A stretch of 27,817 bases of DNA, from the NCBI GenBank assembly GCA_045532865.1, contig JAZSGT010000003.1, forward strand, positions 1 to 27,817, read 5' to 3'. Position numbers and translations under genes: made by a program. Origin of the DNA: RGIG4140 sp045532865. GTDB lineage: Bacteria; Pseudomonadota; Alphaproteobacteria; CAAHEQ01; UBA3637. The notes under the pieces are model-generated. The model did not search any database. It was given only the letters and a program-made list of their open reading frames with translations, and had not been told where the DNA came from. This document shows positions 1 to 7,770 of this stretch, one piece after another. Each line of letters starts with the position of its first letter. Position 1 is the stretch's first letter.

Positions 1-338
1 AAAATCCACTTTCAGCACAAAATCAAAGAAATAATACACAACACACTGAACAAAATGAAAATGATGAATCTCAAAAAAAGGTAAATTCAGAAAAATCTAA
101 CTCAAATAAAAGTGAAAACAAAGCTTCTAATGAAAAAACAAATGATAAAGAAAATAAAGAAGTATCTTCACCACAAGAGAAAAATCAAGAAGAACCAACC
201 AACGACTCAAGTGTAGAAGAAACTGAAAATAAAAATCCAATTGACCAAACATCACAAGAAATTTTTAATCGTTTAAAAAAAGATCCCTCTAGATTATTAA
301 GATATCGATTACATGAACAAAACAGGAGAAAACCTTAA
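1..338 (+). CDS. Partial: C-terminal end of a BatB/BatC-like VWA/TPR protein
   Basis: Only the last roughly 111 codons are in the window, in the frame whose TAA (336-338) shares one base with the batD start (TAATG), which implies translational coupling. The visible part is mostly a low-complexity linker rich in Asn, Lys, Glu, Gln and Ser. It closes with a short basic segment, DPSRLLRYRLHEQNRRKP. A terminal D-P-x-x-L-L-[RK]-x-[KR] segment is typical of BatB/BatC proteins, which join von Willebrand A and TPR modules in the Bat (Bacteroides aerotolerance) operon. The batD gene immediately downstream supports this. The VWA and TPR domains themselves lie outside the window, so the call rests on the tail motif and on the neighbour. 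Confidence 0.6.
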   Translation, partial: NPLSAQNQRNNTQHTEQNENDESQKKVNSEKSNSNKSENKASNEKTNDKENKEVSSPQEKNQEEPTNDSSVEETENKNPIDQTSQEIFNRLKKDPSRLLRYRLHEQNRRKP

Positions 339-1810
339 TGTATAATGTATTCAAACCAGCTACTTTTTTTTGTCTTTGTTTTTATGCTTCAACAGTTTTT
401 GCAGCAACAAAAGTTTATTTTTCACAAAATGAAATTGAATTTGGAAAAACAACCATCCTTATTTTTGAATCTGATGAAGAAATAAAAACACAACCCAACC
501 TTGAAATCATTGAAAAAGATTTTAAAATTTTAGGAAAAAGTCAGTCAAGCAACATTAGTGTTGTTAATGGTGTCGTTAACAAAAAAAATAAAATTTCTTA
601 CACTCTCTATCCTTATCAAAAAGGAATATTTAACATTGGTCCTATTGAATTTGATGGTCAAAAATTTGACTCTGTTCAACTAAAAGTTGTTGATACTCCT
701 ATACAACAAACAAATACTCATACCTCACAACCAGTATCAATCAAATTTGAAACTAAAATTATGCCTTCACAAATTTATGAAGGACAAGTTGCTTTATACC
801 AAGCAACGATAACTGATGAAAACAATCTGTTTGATGCGAATCTAAAAACACCCTTATCAAACAATTTTATCTTTACACCTTTGAATGCTGATAAAACCTA
901 TCAAATTACAAAAGACGGCAAAAACCAACGTGTTTTTGAACGTTTTTTTATAGTCACACCTAAAAATACTGGATCTTTTCACATTCCACCAGCACAATTG
1001 TCCGGCATTGTTCCTGAGACAGCAAAAAAACAAAATCAAGATATTATGGCTGATTTTTTTAACTTTCCATTTGATTTTCAATTTCATTCAAACGGGATGA
1101 AACCACTGTATTTCAACTCAAACGAGACCTCTATTGAGATACTATCCAAACCCACAGACTGGAAAGGGTGGTGGTTTCCAAGCAATAAAGCTGAAATTTT
1201 AGAAGAATACACTATGCCTGATAAAATTTACCTAGGCGATGTCATTGAAAGAAAAATCACTCTCAAAGCAAGCAATATTGATAATGCCAAACTTCCCCTT
1301 CTTGAACATCCAAAAGGGAATGATTTATCTGTTTTTGCAAACCAAGAAGAACGATTTAGTGAATTTAAAGACAATGAGATTCTTAGTATTGAAAATAGAT
1401 CTTTTGTGTTATCTTTTCAAAAAGAAGGTAAACAAACAATTCCAGCTATACATATCAAATATTTCAACACACAATCCAAAAGTGAAGAAATATTAACACT
1501 CCCTGCAAAAGAAGTTGAAATACTTAAAAGCACAAATAATTTAAACACAAACACAGAAAATCAAACACATAATTCTCCTCCTCAACAAGATACACCTATA
1601 AATACAAAAACCGAAAAAAACTCTTTTATCTCTTTAGTATCATTAATTTCAGGCATTATAGGCTGTTTTATCCTCATGCTTATTTGGGGATTACATTTAA
1701 AGAAATTAAAGAAAAAAGAAAATGAAAAAATAATACTATTTGAAAAAACAGAAAAATCATCTAAAAAGAAAAAAAAGAAAAAACCACTCCCAGATTTATA
1801 TCCATTTTAA
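338..1810 (+). CDS. batD: BatD-family protein (oxygen tolerance, Bat operon)
   Basis: This 490-residue envelope protein has a probable signal peptide (residues 1-22, cleavage after ...STVFA), a large beta-rich periplasmic region, a Thr/Asn/Gln-rich linker around 395-425, one transmembrane helix near 430-452, and a very basic cytoplasmic tail with a run of seven lysines. The opening after the signal (KVYFSQNEIEFGKTTILIF, then YTLYPYQKGIFNIGPIEFDG) is the characteristic BatD start, where an Ig-like domain is followed by a 'G-x-[FY]-x-I-[GP]-P' strand. BatD proteins work with VWA-domain partners (BatA, BatB) and a MoxR ATPase. Their biochemical role is not firmly established, although links to aerotolerance and stress are reported. 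The start codon overlaps the stop of the preceding BatB/BatC-like gene. The following gap holds the rpmB promoter, and no clear terminator is visible. Confidence 0.85.
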   Translation: MYNVFKPATFFCLCFYASTVFAATKVYFSQNEIEFGKTTILIFESDEEIKTQPNLEIIEKDFKILGKSQSSNISVVNGVVNKKNKISYTLYPYQKGIFNIGPIEFDGQKFDSVQLKVVDTPIQQTNTHTSQPVSIKFETKIMPSQIYEGQVALYQATITDENNLFDANLKTPLSNNFIFTPLNADKTYQITKDGKNQRVFERFFIVTPKNTGSFHIPPAQLSGIVPETAKKQNQDIMADFFNFPFDFQFHSNGMKPLYFNSNETSIEILSKPTDWKGWWFPSNKAEILEEYTMPDKIYLGDVIERKITLKASNIDNAKLPLLEHPKGNDLSVFANQEERFSEFKDNEILSIENRSFVLSFQKEGKQTIPAIHIKYFNTQSKSEEILTLPAKEVEILKSTNNLNTNTENQTHNSPPQQDTPINTKTEKNSFISLVSLISGIIGCFILMLIWGLHLKKLKKKENEKIILFEKTEKSSKKKKKKKPLPDLYPF

Positions 1811-1827
1811 AAATTTTAAAAAAGTAC

Positions 1828-1856
1828 TTGACTTTTCAATTAAAATAATGTAAAAA
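1828..1856 (+). promoter_or_regulatory. Probable sigma70 promoter of rpmB
   Basis: TTGACT (1828-1833) lies 17 nt from TAAAAA (1851-1856). The -35 box matches consensus at five of six positions and the -10 is weaker. It is followed about 25 nt later by a strong ribosome binding site, GGAAAGGA (1881-1888), eight nt before the rpmB ATG. This makes rpmB independent of the bat genes. Confidence 0.5.
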
Positions 1857-1896
1857 GTTTTAACAGTTTTATTTTTAGTAGGAAAGGATTAGTACA

Positions 1897-2202
1897 ATGG
1901 CAAAAAGATGCCTCGTTTCAGGAAAAGGTGTTCAAACGGGTAACAATGTCAGTAAATCAAACCGCAAAACGCGTCGTCGCTTTTTGCCAAATTTACAAAG
2001 CGTTGCTATTTACAGTGAAATTTTAGAACAACAAATCACTCTCAAACTCTCAACACAAGGTTTGAGAACAATTGAAAAAAATGGTGGTTTAGATTTATAC
2101 TTGTTGAACACACCAGTTTCAAAATTATCTGAAGAATCTAAAAAATTGCGTGAACGTATTGAAGGCGCAAAAGCAAAAAAAGCTGCTAACGCTGCTGCTT
2201 AA
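1897..2202 (+). CDS. rpmB: 50S ribosomal protein L28 (bL28)
   Basis: This 101-residue protein opens with MAKRCLVSGKGVQTGNNVS, the usual bL28 start (M-[AS]-[KR]-x-C-x-[VI]-[TS]-G-K). It continues with the basic SKSNRKTRRRFLPNLQ segment and ends in an Ala/Lys-rich tail, as is common in alphaproteobacterial L28. Its length fits the roughly 95-105 residues of that group. L28 is a late-assembling large-subunit protein. The gene is monocistronic here, with its own promoter-like sequence upstream and a strong intrinsic terminator downstream. The commonly linked rpmG (L33) is not adjacent. Confidence 0.97.
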   Translation: MAKRCLVSGKGVQTGNNVSKSNRKTRRRFLPNLQSVAIYSEILEQQITLKLSTQGLRTIEKNGGLDLYLLNTPVSKLSEESKKLRERIEGAKAKKAANAAA

Positions 2203-2224
2203 TTTTAGAAACGCACGAATTACA

Positions 2225-2260
2225 AAAAAGACGTTGATATTTTCAACGTCTTTTTTTATT
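2225..2260 (+). terminator. Rho-independent terminator of rpmB
   Basis: A perfect 8-bp stem, GACGTTGA / TCAACGTC (2230-2237 and 2243-2250), has a five-base loop. It is preceded by an A-run and followed by seven T residues. Confidence 0.9.
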
Positions 2261-2298
2261 ATCAAAAAAGTAAACAGGTCTAAAACAAAGGACAAAAA

Positions 2299-3243
2299 AT
2301 GAGAAAAAACAAATTAAATTCAAAAAATAATACCCCTAAATCCAAATTAAAACTCCTATTAAAAAAAATCTTTTATATATGTGCAGTTTTATTCCTATTA
2401 AGCATTATCGGTATCGCCTCAACAGTTATCTACGAAACAATTTCAAACTGGAAATTTCAAAAACTCCCCTATTATCTTTTAACTTTTTTAAGCTCAATCT
2501 GCCTCATCGCCATAACAGCTTTGATTGCACTCGCACTCAAACATAAAAAATTATTTTTTATATGTTTAATCAGTATTCCCATCATTCTTATTACTACAAT
2601 CACAATCAACAAAGTGAATCAGCAAAAACACGTTTTGAGACATAGTTGTTTTGACCCAACACTACACTCTATTTCTGACAAACCCATCATCTATCTTTAT
2701 CCAACTGAAAAGACAGAGATTTCAATTAAAGTTGGCAATCCTCAAAACCTCACACACACCTATCCAAAATATGAAGAAGATGGCTGGAAAGTAATAGCCG
2801 AACCCAATGGCACTCTTGTTAATAGAAAAACAAATCGCAAATATTATGCCCTTTATTGGGAAGGAAAAAACACCATTGAACCTAACTTAAAAGAAGGTTT
2901 TGTTGTAAAAGGGAAAGATACAATTCCTTTCTTGGAAGAAAAACTTGCTCAATTAGGATTAAACGAGAGAGAATCTAATGAATTTATCATTTACTGGCTT
3001 CCAAAATTAGAATCCAGCCTTTATAATTATATTCGTTTTCAAACAACTGAGGAACAAAATTTAAATATGCCATTAAATGTCACACCTCAACCTGACACAG
3101 TTATTCGTGTTTTAATGGAGTACAAAAATCTGGTTACACCAATCATTGTAAAAGAACAAGTCTTACCACCAACACCAACGCGCAATGGCTTCACTCTTAT
3201 TGAATGGGGTGGGTCAGATATTTCTTTAATAAACACCAAATAA
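2299..3243 (+). CDS. Conserved membrane protein, family not assigned
   Basis: This 314-residue protein has a basic N-terminus, three predicted transmembrane helices (about residues 25-47, 57-80 and 84-103), and a C-terminal soluble domain from about residue 125 to the end. That domain begins with DKPIIYLYPTEKTEISIKVG and contains aromatic segments such as YPKYEEDGWKV, YYALYWEG and FIIYWLPKLE. The 'KPIIYLYP...W.V...YALYWEG' pattern looks like a conserved domain I have seen in hypothetical proteins of gut bacteria, but I cannot name the family or give a function. The topology suggests the domain is exposed on one side of the inner membrane. The start has an AAGGACA site six nt upstream. The gene is flanked by terminators on both sides, so it is a single-gene unit. 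Confidence 0.75.
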   Translation: MRKNKLNSKNNTPKSKLKLLLKKIFYICAVLFLLSIIGIASTVIYETISNWKFQKLPYYLLTFLSSICLIAITALIALALKHKKLFFICLISIPIILITTITINKVNQQKHVLRHSCFDPTLHSISDKPIIYLYPTEKTEISIKVGNPQNLTHTYPKYEEDGWKVIAEPNGTLVNRKTNRKYYALYWEGKNTIEPNLKEGFVVKGKDTIPFLEEKLAQLGLNERESNEFIIYWLPKLESSLYNYIRFQTTEEQNLNMPLNVTPQPDTVIRVLMEYKNLVTPIIVKEQVLPPTPTRNGFTLIEWGGSDISLINTK

Positions 3244-3261
3244 AAATATACCCCACTTTAA

Positions 3262-3290
3262 AAGCCATCATTTCTGATGGCTTTTTATCT
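3262..3290. terminator. Bidirectional intrinsic terminator
   Basis: The stem GCCATCA / TGATGGC (3264-3270 and 3275-3281) has a TTTC loop. T5 follows on the plus strand and A3 precedes it, giving a shorter T-tract on the minus strand. It sits between the convergent ends of the membrane-protein gene (+) and the J-domain gene (-), and could serve both. Confidence 0.8.
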
Positions 3291-3833
3291 TTATTTTTCA
3301 CCTAATTGTTTTAAAATGTATTTATAATGATCATGTAATTTTTTAAACATTTTTTCAGCTTCTTTATCCCCATGATTCGTATCTGGATGATATTTTTTTG
3401 CTAATTTTTTATATTGCTTTTTCACTTCAGACAATTTTAACGGAAATGAAACTTCTAAAAAAGAAGCTGCTTCAGCCAATCGAGAATGAACAGGAATGTC
3501 CTTAACCGGTGGATTATGGCGACCATCCATACCTAGACCCAAATCTTCAAAAACACCGAACTTGTCTTTTACTTGACCTGTGCCATATGTTTTAAATTGA
3601 CCCAAACGCCATGTAGGGCGTTGCCACGTCGTATCATTTTGAATATGTTGTTCAATTTCCTCACTCGACAATCCTTGATAAAAATTCCAATTTTTATTGT
3701 ATTCTTTCACATGATTTAAACAAAACCAATAATAATCATTTAGCATGCGATTCTTTGGTGCTTTAAAACTACCACACTCTTCACAACCTGGAAAATCACA
3801 TTTTCGTTCCGTTTTTTTATCTTTTTTTATCAT
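3291..3833 (-). CDS. J-domain protein (DnaJ-like co-chaperone) with N-terminal Cys cluster
   Basis: This 180-residue protein has its J-domain at the C-terminus (about 120-180), not at the N-terminus as in DnaJ. The helix II/III loop carries the required HPD motif in KLAKKYHPDTNHGD, which contacts DnaK and stimulates its ATPase. The N-terminal part has a compact cysteine group, CDFPGCEECGSFKAP, with a further Cys/His in WFCLNH, so it probably binds a metal. The segment WRLGQF and the overall order (Cys motif, linker, terminal J-domain) are typical of a J-domain family common in alphaproteobacteria. It would direct DnaK to particular, unknown clients. It stands alone on the minus strand and shares a bidirectional terminator with the convergent membrane-protein gene. 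Confidence 0.85.
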   Translation of the reverse strand: MIKKDKKTERKCDFPGCEECGSFKAPKNRMLNDYYWFCLNHVKEYNKNWNFYQGLSSEEIEQHIQNDTTWQRPTWRLGQFKTYGTGQVKDKFGVFEDLGLGMDGRHNPPVKDIPVHSRLAEAASFLEVSFPLKLSEVKKQYKKLAKKYHPDTNHGDKEAEKMFKKLHDHYKYILKQLGEK

Positions 3834-3908
3834 TTTTTGCTCTTTTTTATATTTTTATGCATTTATCTATTGAAATTTTCAACCTGAACGTGCATATTGT
3901 TATACAGG

Positions 3909-3940
3909 AATGACTCATATTATTTATTTTAACAGTCATT
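3909..3940. promoter_or_regulatory. Inverted repeat upstream of the RHH gene (possible operator)
   Basis: The arms AATGACT (3909-3915) and AGTCATT (3934-3940) are perfect inverted copies separated by 18 bases of AT-rich DNA. They lie 38-69 nt before the ribbon-helix-helix gene, with AT-rich sequences between them that could act as a -10. RHH proteins often bind such sites and regulate themselves. That assignment is inference and no functional evidence is visible. Confidence 0.25.
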
Positions 3941-3977
3941 ATATCACATTTATTTAAAATACAAAAGGAGAAAAAAG

Positions 3978-4259
3978 ATGCTCGTTTGCAAAAATGTTAT
4001 TGTCAATGGTAGAAGAACAAGCATGAGATTAGATAGAGAAACTTGGACATCTCTAACCGATATTTGTTTAAGAGAAAAAATCACCATTCACGAATTATGT
4101 TCTAAAATCGATTTGATTCGTGATAAATCAGGATTATCTTCAGCAACAAGATTGTTTGCCCTTACATATTTCAGATTTATTTTAAGCAAGTATGAAAATG
4201 AAAAATTTCCATTTTCACAAGACTTTAATCCTGAAAAAATATTGAATGTAAAACAATAA
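3978..4259 (+). CDS. Ribbon-helix-helix domain protein (RHH_4 type)
   Basis: This 93-residue protein carries an N-terminal strand segment, NVIVNGRRTSMRLDRETWTS, followed by helices LTDICLREKITIHELCSKID and TRLFALTYFRFIL. The 'R-[RK]-T-S-[MV]-R-L-[DE]-x-x-x-W-x-x-L' pattern is the signature of the RHH_4 family, widespread in alphaproteobacteria. These proteins have a MetJ/Arc-like fold and are presumed DNA-binding dimers. The start is supported by AAGGAG (3964-3969), eight nt upstream. A terminator follows at once, so it is monocistronic. No toxin gene accompanies it, so there is no basis for calling it an antitoxin. The target is unknown, and autoregulation through the upstream inverted repeat is possible. 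Confidence 0.85.
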   Translation: MLVCKNVIVNGRRTSMRLDRETWTSLTDICLREKITIHELCSKIDLIRDKSGLSSATRLFALTYFRFILSKYENEKFPFSQDFNPEKILNVKQ

Positions 4260-4274
4260 TAAAAACAACAAGTT

Positions 4275-4304
4275 AAAAAAAGTGCCTTAGGCACTTTTTT
4301 TCTT
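4275..4304 (+). terminator. Rho-independent terminator of the RHH gene
   Basis: The stem AGTGCC / GGCACT (4281-4286 and 4290-4295) has a three-base loop, TTA. It is flanked by an A6 run before and a T-run after, which extend the pairing. Confidence 0.9.
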
Positions 4305-4338
4305 TTTCAGTTTTTTTAAAAAAATGCGTATTTTTTTG

Positions 4339-4367
4339 TGGAAACCAGCTTTAATTTTAGATATAAT
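4339..4367 (+). promoter_or_regulatory. Probable promoter of the coupling-protein operon
   Basis: A perfect -10 hexamer, TATAAT, lies at 4362-4367, about 34 nt before the first start codon. The hexamer at 17-nt spacing (TGGAAA, 4339-4344) is a poor -35, so the start site is less certain than the -10. The terminator just upstream means the operon needs a promoter here. Confidence 0.45.
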
Positions 4368-4401
4368 AACCTTACAGGTTTGTTTTTTTTAAGGCTATAA
4401 C

Positions 4402-5577
4402 ATGGAAAATTGGAAAAGAACTCTTACAATTGGTTTTATTTGGGGATATATTCTGTTTGGTTGGTATTTGAATGATTTTTTCAAAACGAACTGGAATTTC
4501 AACATATTCTCTCTTTCAAATTGGGAATTTATTATTGATGAATTTAGAAAAGGATGGGGTATTTCAAGTACAAGCGACTGGGTTTTTGTTACCATTATAA
4601 TCTTTATGTTTCCTTTTTATATTTTTATATGGCGTTATGCCCTTGCTATCAAATGGACAGACCTTGTTCAACGAACTGTTAACAAAATTATTTTTTTCTT
4701 CACTGGTTCAAAAACTGTTTTACAACGACCAATCAAAATTGATTTAAACAAAAACTCATCTAAGACAACTAGACCAAAAGCATTAGAAAGCAGTCTTGTT
4801 CGTCCTATTGCAAAAGATACCGAGCTCAAAGTTCCTGTTGGTGAAGAAACGCAATCAATTAAACAAACCTCTTTTTCTGGTATGGGGAACATGTCAACAA
4901 CAACTGGTAATTCTGGTTTTTCTTTTGACTCCTCTAAAAATACATTTATGCCACCAAATGATTCACCATTTGCATCTTCTTATGGAACACCAACTGCCAA
5001 AAAAAGTTTTTCTGTTGCGCCATCTCCATTGGATGAAGATGACTTTGATAAAATTTTGTTAGAAGATATTAAACTTCCTGAACGTATTCGTTTGGAAGAA
5101 GATTTAGAATCTGTTTTAGAAACGGCTGGATATTCATTGTTACGCAATGTTAAATTGGGTAATCTAACTGCCGATTACCTTGCTGTTGGAGAAAACCGAG
5201 TTATTGTTTGTCAAATCGACCCAGAAGAAGGGGATTGGCTTGCTGATGAAGAACGCTTCAATGGAGAAGATCCTCTTTGGTTTTCAGAAAGTTCTCATCG
5301 AATTTCTCCAGTTTATAAATTGTTGGAAGAAGTTAAAAAACTTTCAAACAGACTTTCTTCATCTGGCTTTATTGGTTCTGTTGCTCCTGTTTTTGTGATT
5401 AAAAAGGGAACCATTATAAACGCTGAAGATATGCTTTCTACATGGAAAGAAATGGCTATCAGTGTTTGTAGAACAGACATGGGGGGGCCAGATGATTTAA
5501 AAAGCTTTACTGAAACAATTATACAAGATAAAGAACCCTCTGAAGAAACCCTGGCTATGGTTCATAATGCATTATAG
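4402..5577 (+). CDS. Two-TM protein with C-terminal NERD-like domain, coupling-protein operon
   Basis: This 391-residue protein has two transmembrane helices (about 8-24 and 60-80) and a Ser/Thr/Pro-rich flexible linker (about 110-215). Its cytoplasmic C-terminal domain spans about 225-360. There LEEDLESVLETAGYSLL, TADYLAVGENRVIVCQID and DPLWFSESSHRISPVYKLL follow the order of a NERD/PD-(D/E)xK nuclease fold: alpha helix, Asp-bearing strand, core strand, then an '(N/D)P' region and a long helix. The Asp (D258) is present. The position expected to read E-x-K reads Q-I-D (271-273), so catalysis is unlikely. The NERD similarity is my reading by pattern and is not certain. The gene is nine nt upstream of the VirD4-type ATPase, whose ribosome site overlaps this stop. 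The two-TM plus cytoplasmic-domain plan recalls accessory proteins of coupling complexes such as DotM, but I see no clear sequence similarity. Confidence 0.6.
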   Translation: MENWKRTLTIGFIWGYILFGWYLNDFFKTNWNFNIFSLSNWEFIIDEFRKGWGISSTSDWVFVTIIIFMFPFYIFIWRYALAIKWTDLVQRTVNKIIFFFTGSKTVLQRPIKIDLNKNSSKTTRPKALESSLVRPIAKDTELKVPVGEETQSIKQTSFSGMGNMSTTTGNSGFSFDSSKNTFMPPNDSPFASSYGTPTAKKSFSVAPSPLDEDDFDKILLEDIKLPERIRLEEDLESVLETAGYSLLRNVKLGNLTADYLAVGENRVIVCQIDPEEGDWLADEERFNGEDPLWFSESSHRISPVYKLLEEVKKLSNRLSSSGFIGSVAPVFVIKKGTIINAEDMLSTWKEMAISVCRTDMGGPDDLKSFTETIIQDKEPSEETLAMVHNAL

Positions 5578-5586
5578 GAGACGAAA

Positions 5587-7770
5587 ATGGCATTTAAAAG
5601 AGACAGTGCTTATGAGGATCAAACCAAATATGTTCTGTGGATAATTTGGACAATTATTGCAGCTTTTGTAACACTTTACGTCATGATGTTGCTAATGCTT
5701 CCTCTCAATTTGCTCTTAGATACAGAATTAAGCATTTTGACTTGGAGAAAAATTGTTGGCTTTTGGGCTAACAATTGGCAAAACACAACAAAATTGATTT
5801 TGCTTTACACTACCAGAATAAAAGAAGTATCAAAAATGGCTGATCCAAGTGTTGCAAGTTATCTTGTTTTTGTTCCATTTTTATCATTTTTCGTTGTCTT
5901 TATTGCAGGCCTAGTCAGAAACCCTTATGAATATATGCCAAAAATATTTGGCGGTGGTCGCATGGCTGAATATGGCGACATAAAAAAGATGAAACTTTTC
6001 GACGGTTTTTGCGTTGTATTAGGAAGATTTAAAGGCAAATTAATGAAAATGCCTGAAACACTTTCTTGTTTAGTTGTTGCCCCTCCGGGAACCGGTAAAA
6101 CTGTTGGTGTTGTGATCCCAACAATTTTAGAATCACCAACACTTAGTTTAATTGTTAACGACCCTAAGCCTGAACTTTGTTACAACACAACAGCATATCG
6201 TGCAACCATTGGACCTGTTTTTGTGATTAACTGGGGTGCTCAAGACGAACCAGAAAAAGGCATCTTCTTCCCAAGTTGGAACCCTCTTTCTGCAAGTTGT
6301 TTACCACCTCTTGGAAGTGATCGTGAAAAATATATTGACTCTATGGTTGCCGTTCTTGTGGAAGAACCAAAAGGTGGTGCTGACCCACACTGGTCAAAAA
6401 CAGGTCGTAATGCTATGGCTGGTTTTTTGCAATTTATTTCAAGTAAGTGTGAACGCGCTCGAGCAAACGACTATTTTATCAACAAATTAATGGAAGGCAA
6501 CTTTGATCAAGAAGATGCCAATGTTCTTGCAACTTATTATGATGGCATGTCTGATCAAAGCGCACAGTTAGCTTTAGATGCTTTACAAAAAGGGGAATTA
6601 ACAGCAGATAATTATGCCCCAATTGGAACATGGGAAGGATTACCAGAACAATGGCAAGGAAATGAACCTTGTATCGCTATGATTTTTGACTGGTTAACTG
6701 AATCTCAAATGAAAATTGCAGCAGACATCAAGCGACGTTCTGATGAAGGCGATCAAATGGCTATGATGGCCGATCCAATGAGAGACTTACTAGATTTGGC
6801 TGTGAAAGAAGCTACCAGATTTGCCTATGCGCACCGTTGCGTTGTCGAAATGAACCAATTAGCAGGTACTCCAGATAAAGAACGTGGTTCTATTTTGTCA
6901 ACAGCTCTTACTGGTATTAACATTTTTAAAAACTCAGCCGTTCGCATTCGAACCAAGTTTAGTGATTTAACATTTAGAGATTTACGTGGACTTCAAGACC
7001 CTATTAGTGGTGAAGTTAAACCCGTATCCGTTTATCTTTCAGTTAACCAAGTTGATGCAAGAAGTATGAACGTTATTACTGGTATTTTTGTTGAATTAAT
7101 GAGTTCATTCCTTATTTCAAACCCACCAAACTTTGTTGGTAATGATGGTATCAAATCTGGACCATATCCTGTTTTATTCGTGCTTGACGAGTTCCCTCAA
7201 ATGCCAAAACTGGCCGCAGTTAAAGATGGACCTGCTGTTGGTCGTGGTCAAAAGGTGGCTTATTTGCTCATTGGACAAGATTTAGGACAAATCTCAGGAC
7301 AATATGGCAAAGATGACTTGGAAACAATTATTACAACAACAGCAGCAAAAGTTATTTTAGCACAAAACAACGAGCAAACAGCTGAACGTTTCTCAAAAAT
7401 GATTGGTACAAAAACCATTGAAGTTGCCAGTTCTTCGAGAACTGAGGGTGTTTCGCAACAAACAAACCCATTTGCCGCAAATATTTCAAGATCATTGCAA
7501 AGTTCAAATGTTGTTGGCGCTTCAGACATGATGAGTTTGGAAAAAACAAAACAATATGTTCTTTTCCAAGGTTTTTTAAACAGACCTATTTTGGCTGATG
7601 CTCCTCGTTGGTTCTTAGATAAAAGTATGAAGAAAAAATGTGCTATGGGCGCTTCACCATGGGTTCCTTATTGGATTGTTGCGCAAAGAGAAAACACTGA
7701 CATGCAAACTCTTAAAATATTAATGAAAGGGCAAATTGACGACTTAGATGAAGAGGTAAGCAACGCCTAA
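5587..7770 (+). CDS. VirD4/TraG-family type IV secretion coupling ATPase
   Basis: This 727-residue inner-membrane ATPase has two N-terminal transmembrane segments (about 15-45 and 89-109). Walker A is APPGTGKTVGVVIPT (165-179), in the usual 'GPPGxGKT.G.VIP..L' context, followed by IVNDPKPEL. Walker B is VLFVLDEFPQMPKL (D534, E535). Further conserved segments are AVGRGQKVAYLLIGQDLGQI and the ITTTAAKVILAQNNEQTAERF block. All are characteristic of type IV coupling proteins, which recruit DNA or protein substrates to a secretion channel. The length is within the VirD4/TraG/DotL range. AGGAG overlaps the stop of the upstream gene, and the stop shares a base with the next start (TAATG), so expression is coupled. 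No relaxase, VirB genes or oriT are visible, so whether the substrate is DNA or protein cannot be settled here. Confidence 0.92.
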   Translation: MAFKRDSAYEDQTKYVLWIIWTIIAAFVTLYVMMLLMLPLNLLLDTELSILTWRKIVGFWANNWQNTTKLILLYTTRIKEVSKMADPSVASYLVFVPFLSFFVVFIAGLVRNPYEYMPKIFGGGRMAEYGDIKKMKLFDGFCVVLGRFKGKLMKMPETLSCLVVAPPGTGKTVGVVIPTILESPTLSLIVNDPKPELCYNTTAYRATIGPVFVINWGAQDEPEKGIFFPSWNPLSASCLPPLGSDREKYIDSMVAVLVEEPKGGADPHWSKTGRNAMAGFLQFISSKCERARANDYFINKLMEGNFDQEDANVLATYYDGMSDQSAQLALDALQKGELTADNYAPIGTWEGLPEQWQGNEPCIAMIFDWLTESQMKIAADIKRRSDEGDQMAMMADPMRDLLDLAVKEATRFAYAHRCVVEMNQLAGTPDKERGSILSTALTGINIFKNSAVRIRTKFSDLTFRDLRGLQDPISGEVKPVSVYLSVNQVDARSMNVITGIFVELMSSFLISNPPNFVGNDGIKSGPYPVLFVLDEFPQMPKLAAVKDGPAVGRGQKVAYLLIGQDLGQISGQYGKDDLETIITTTAAKVILAQNNEQTAERFSKMIGTKTIEVASSSRTEGVSQQTNPFAANISRSLQSSNVVGASDMMSLEKTKQYVLFQGFLNRPILADAPRWFLDKSMKKKCAMGASPWVPYWIVAQRENTDMQTLKILMKGQIDDLDEEVSNA

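Noticed and set aside
3978..4259. RHH protein as the antitoxin of a toxin-antitoxin pair
   Set aside because: A terminator follows immediately, no small toxin gene is adjacent, and the RHH_4 pattern belongs to stand-alone proteins.
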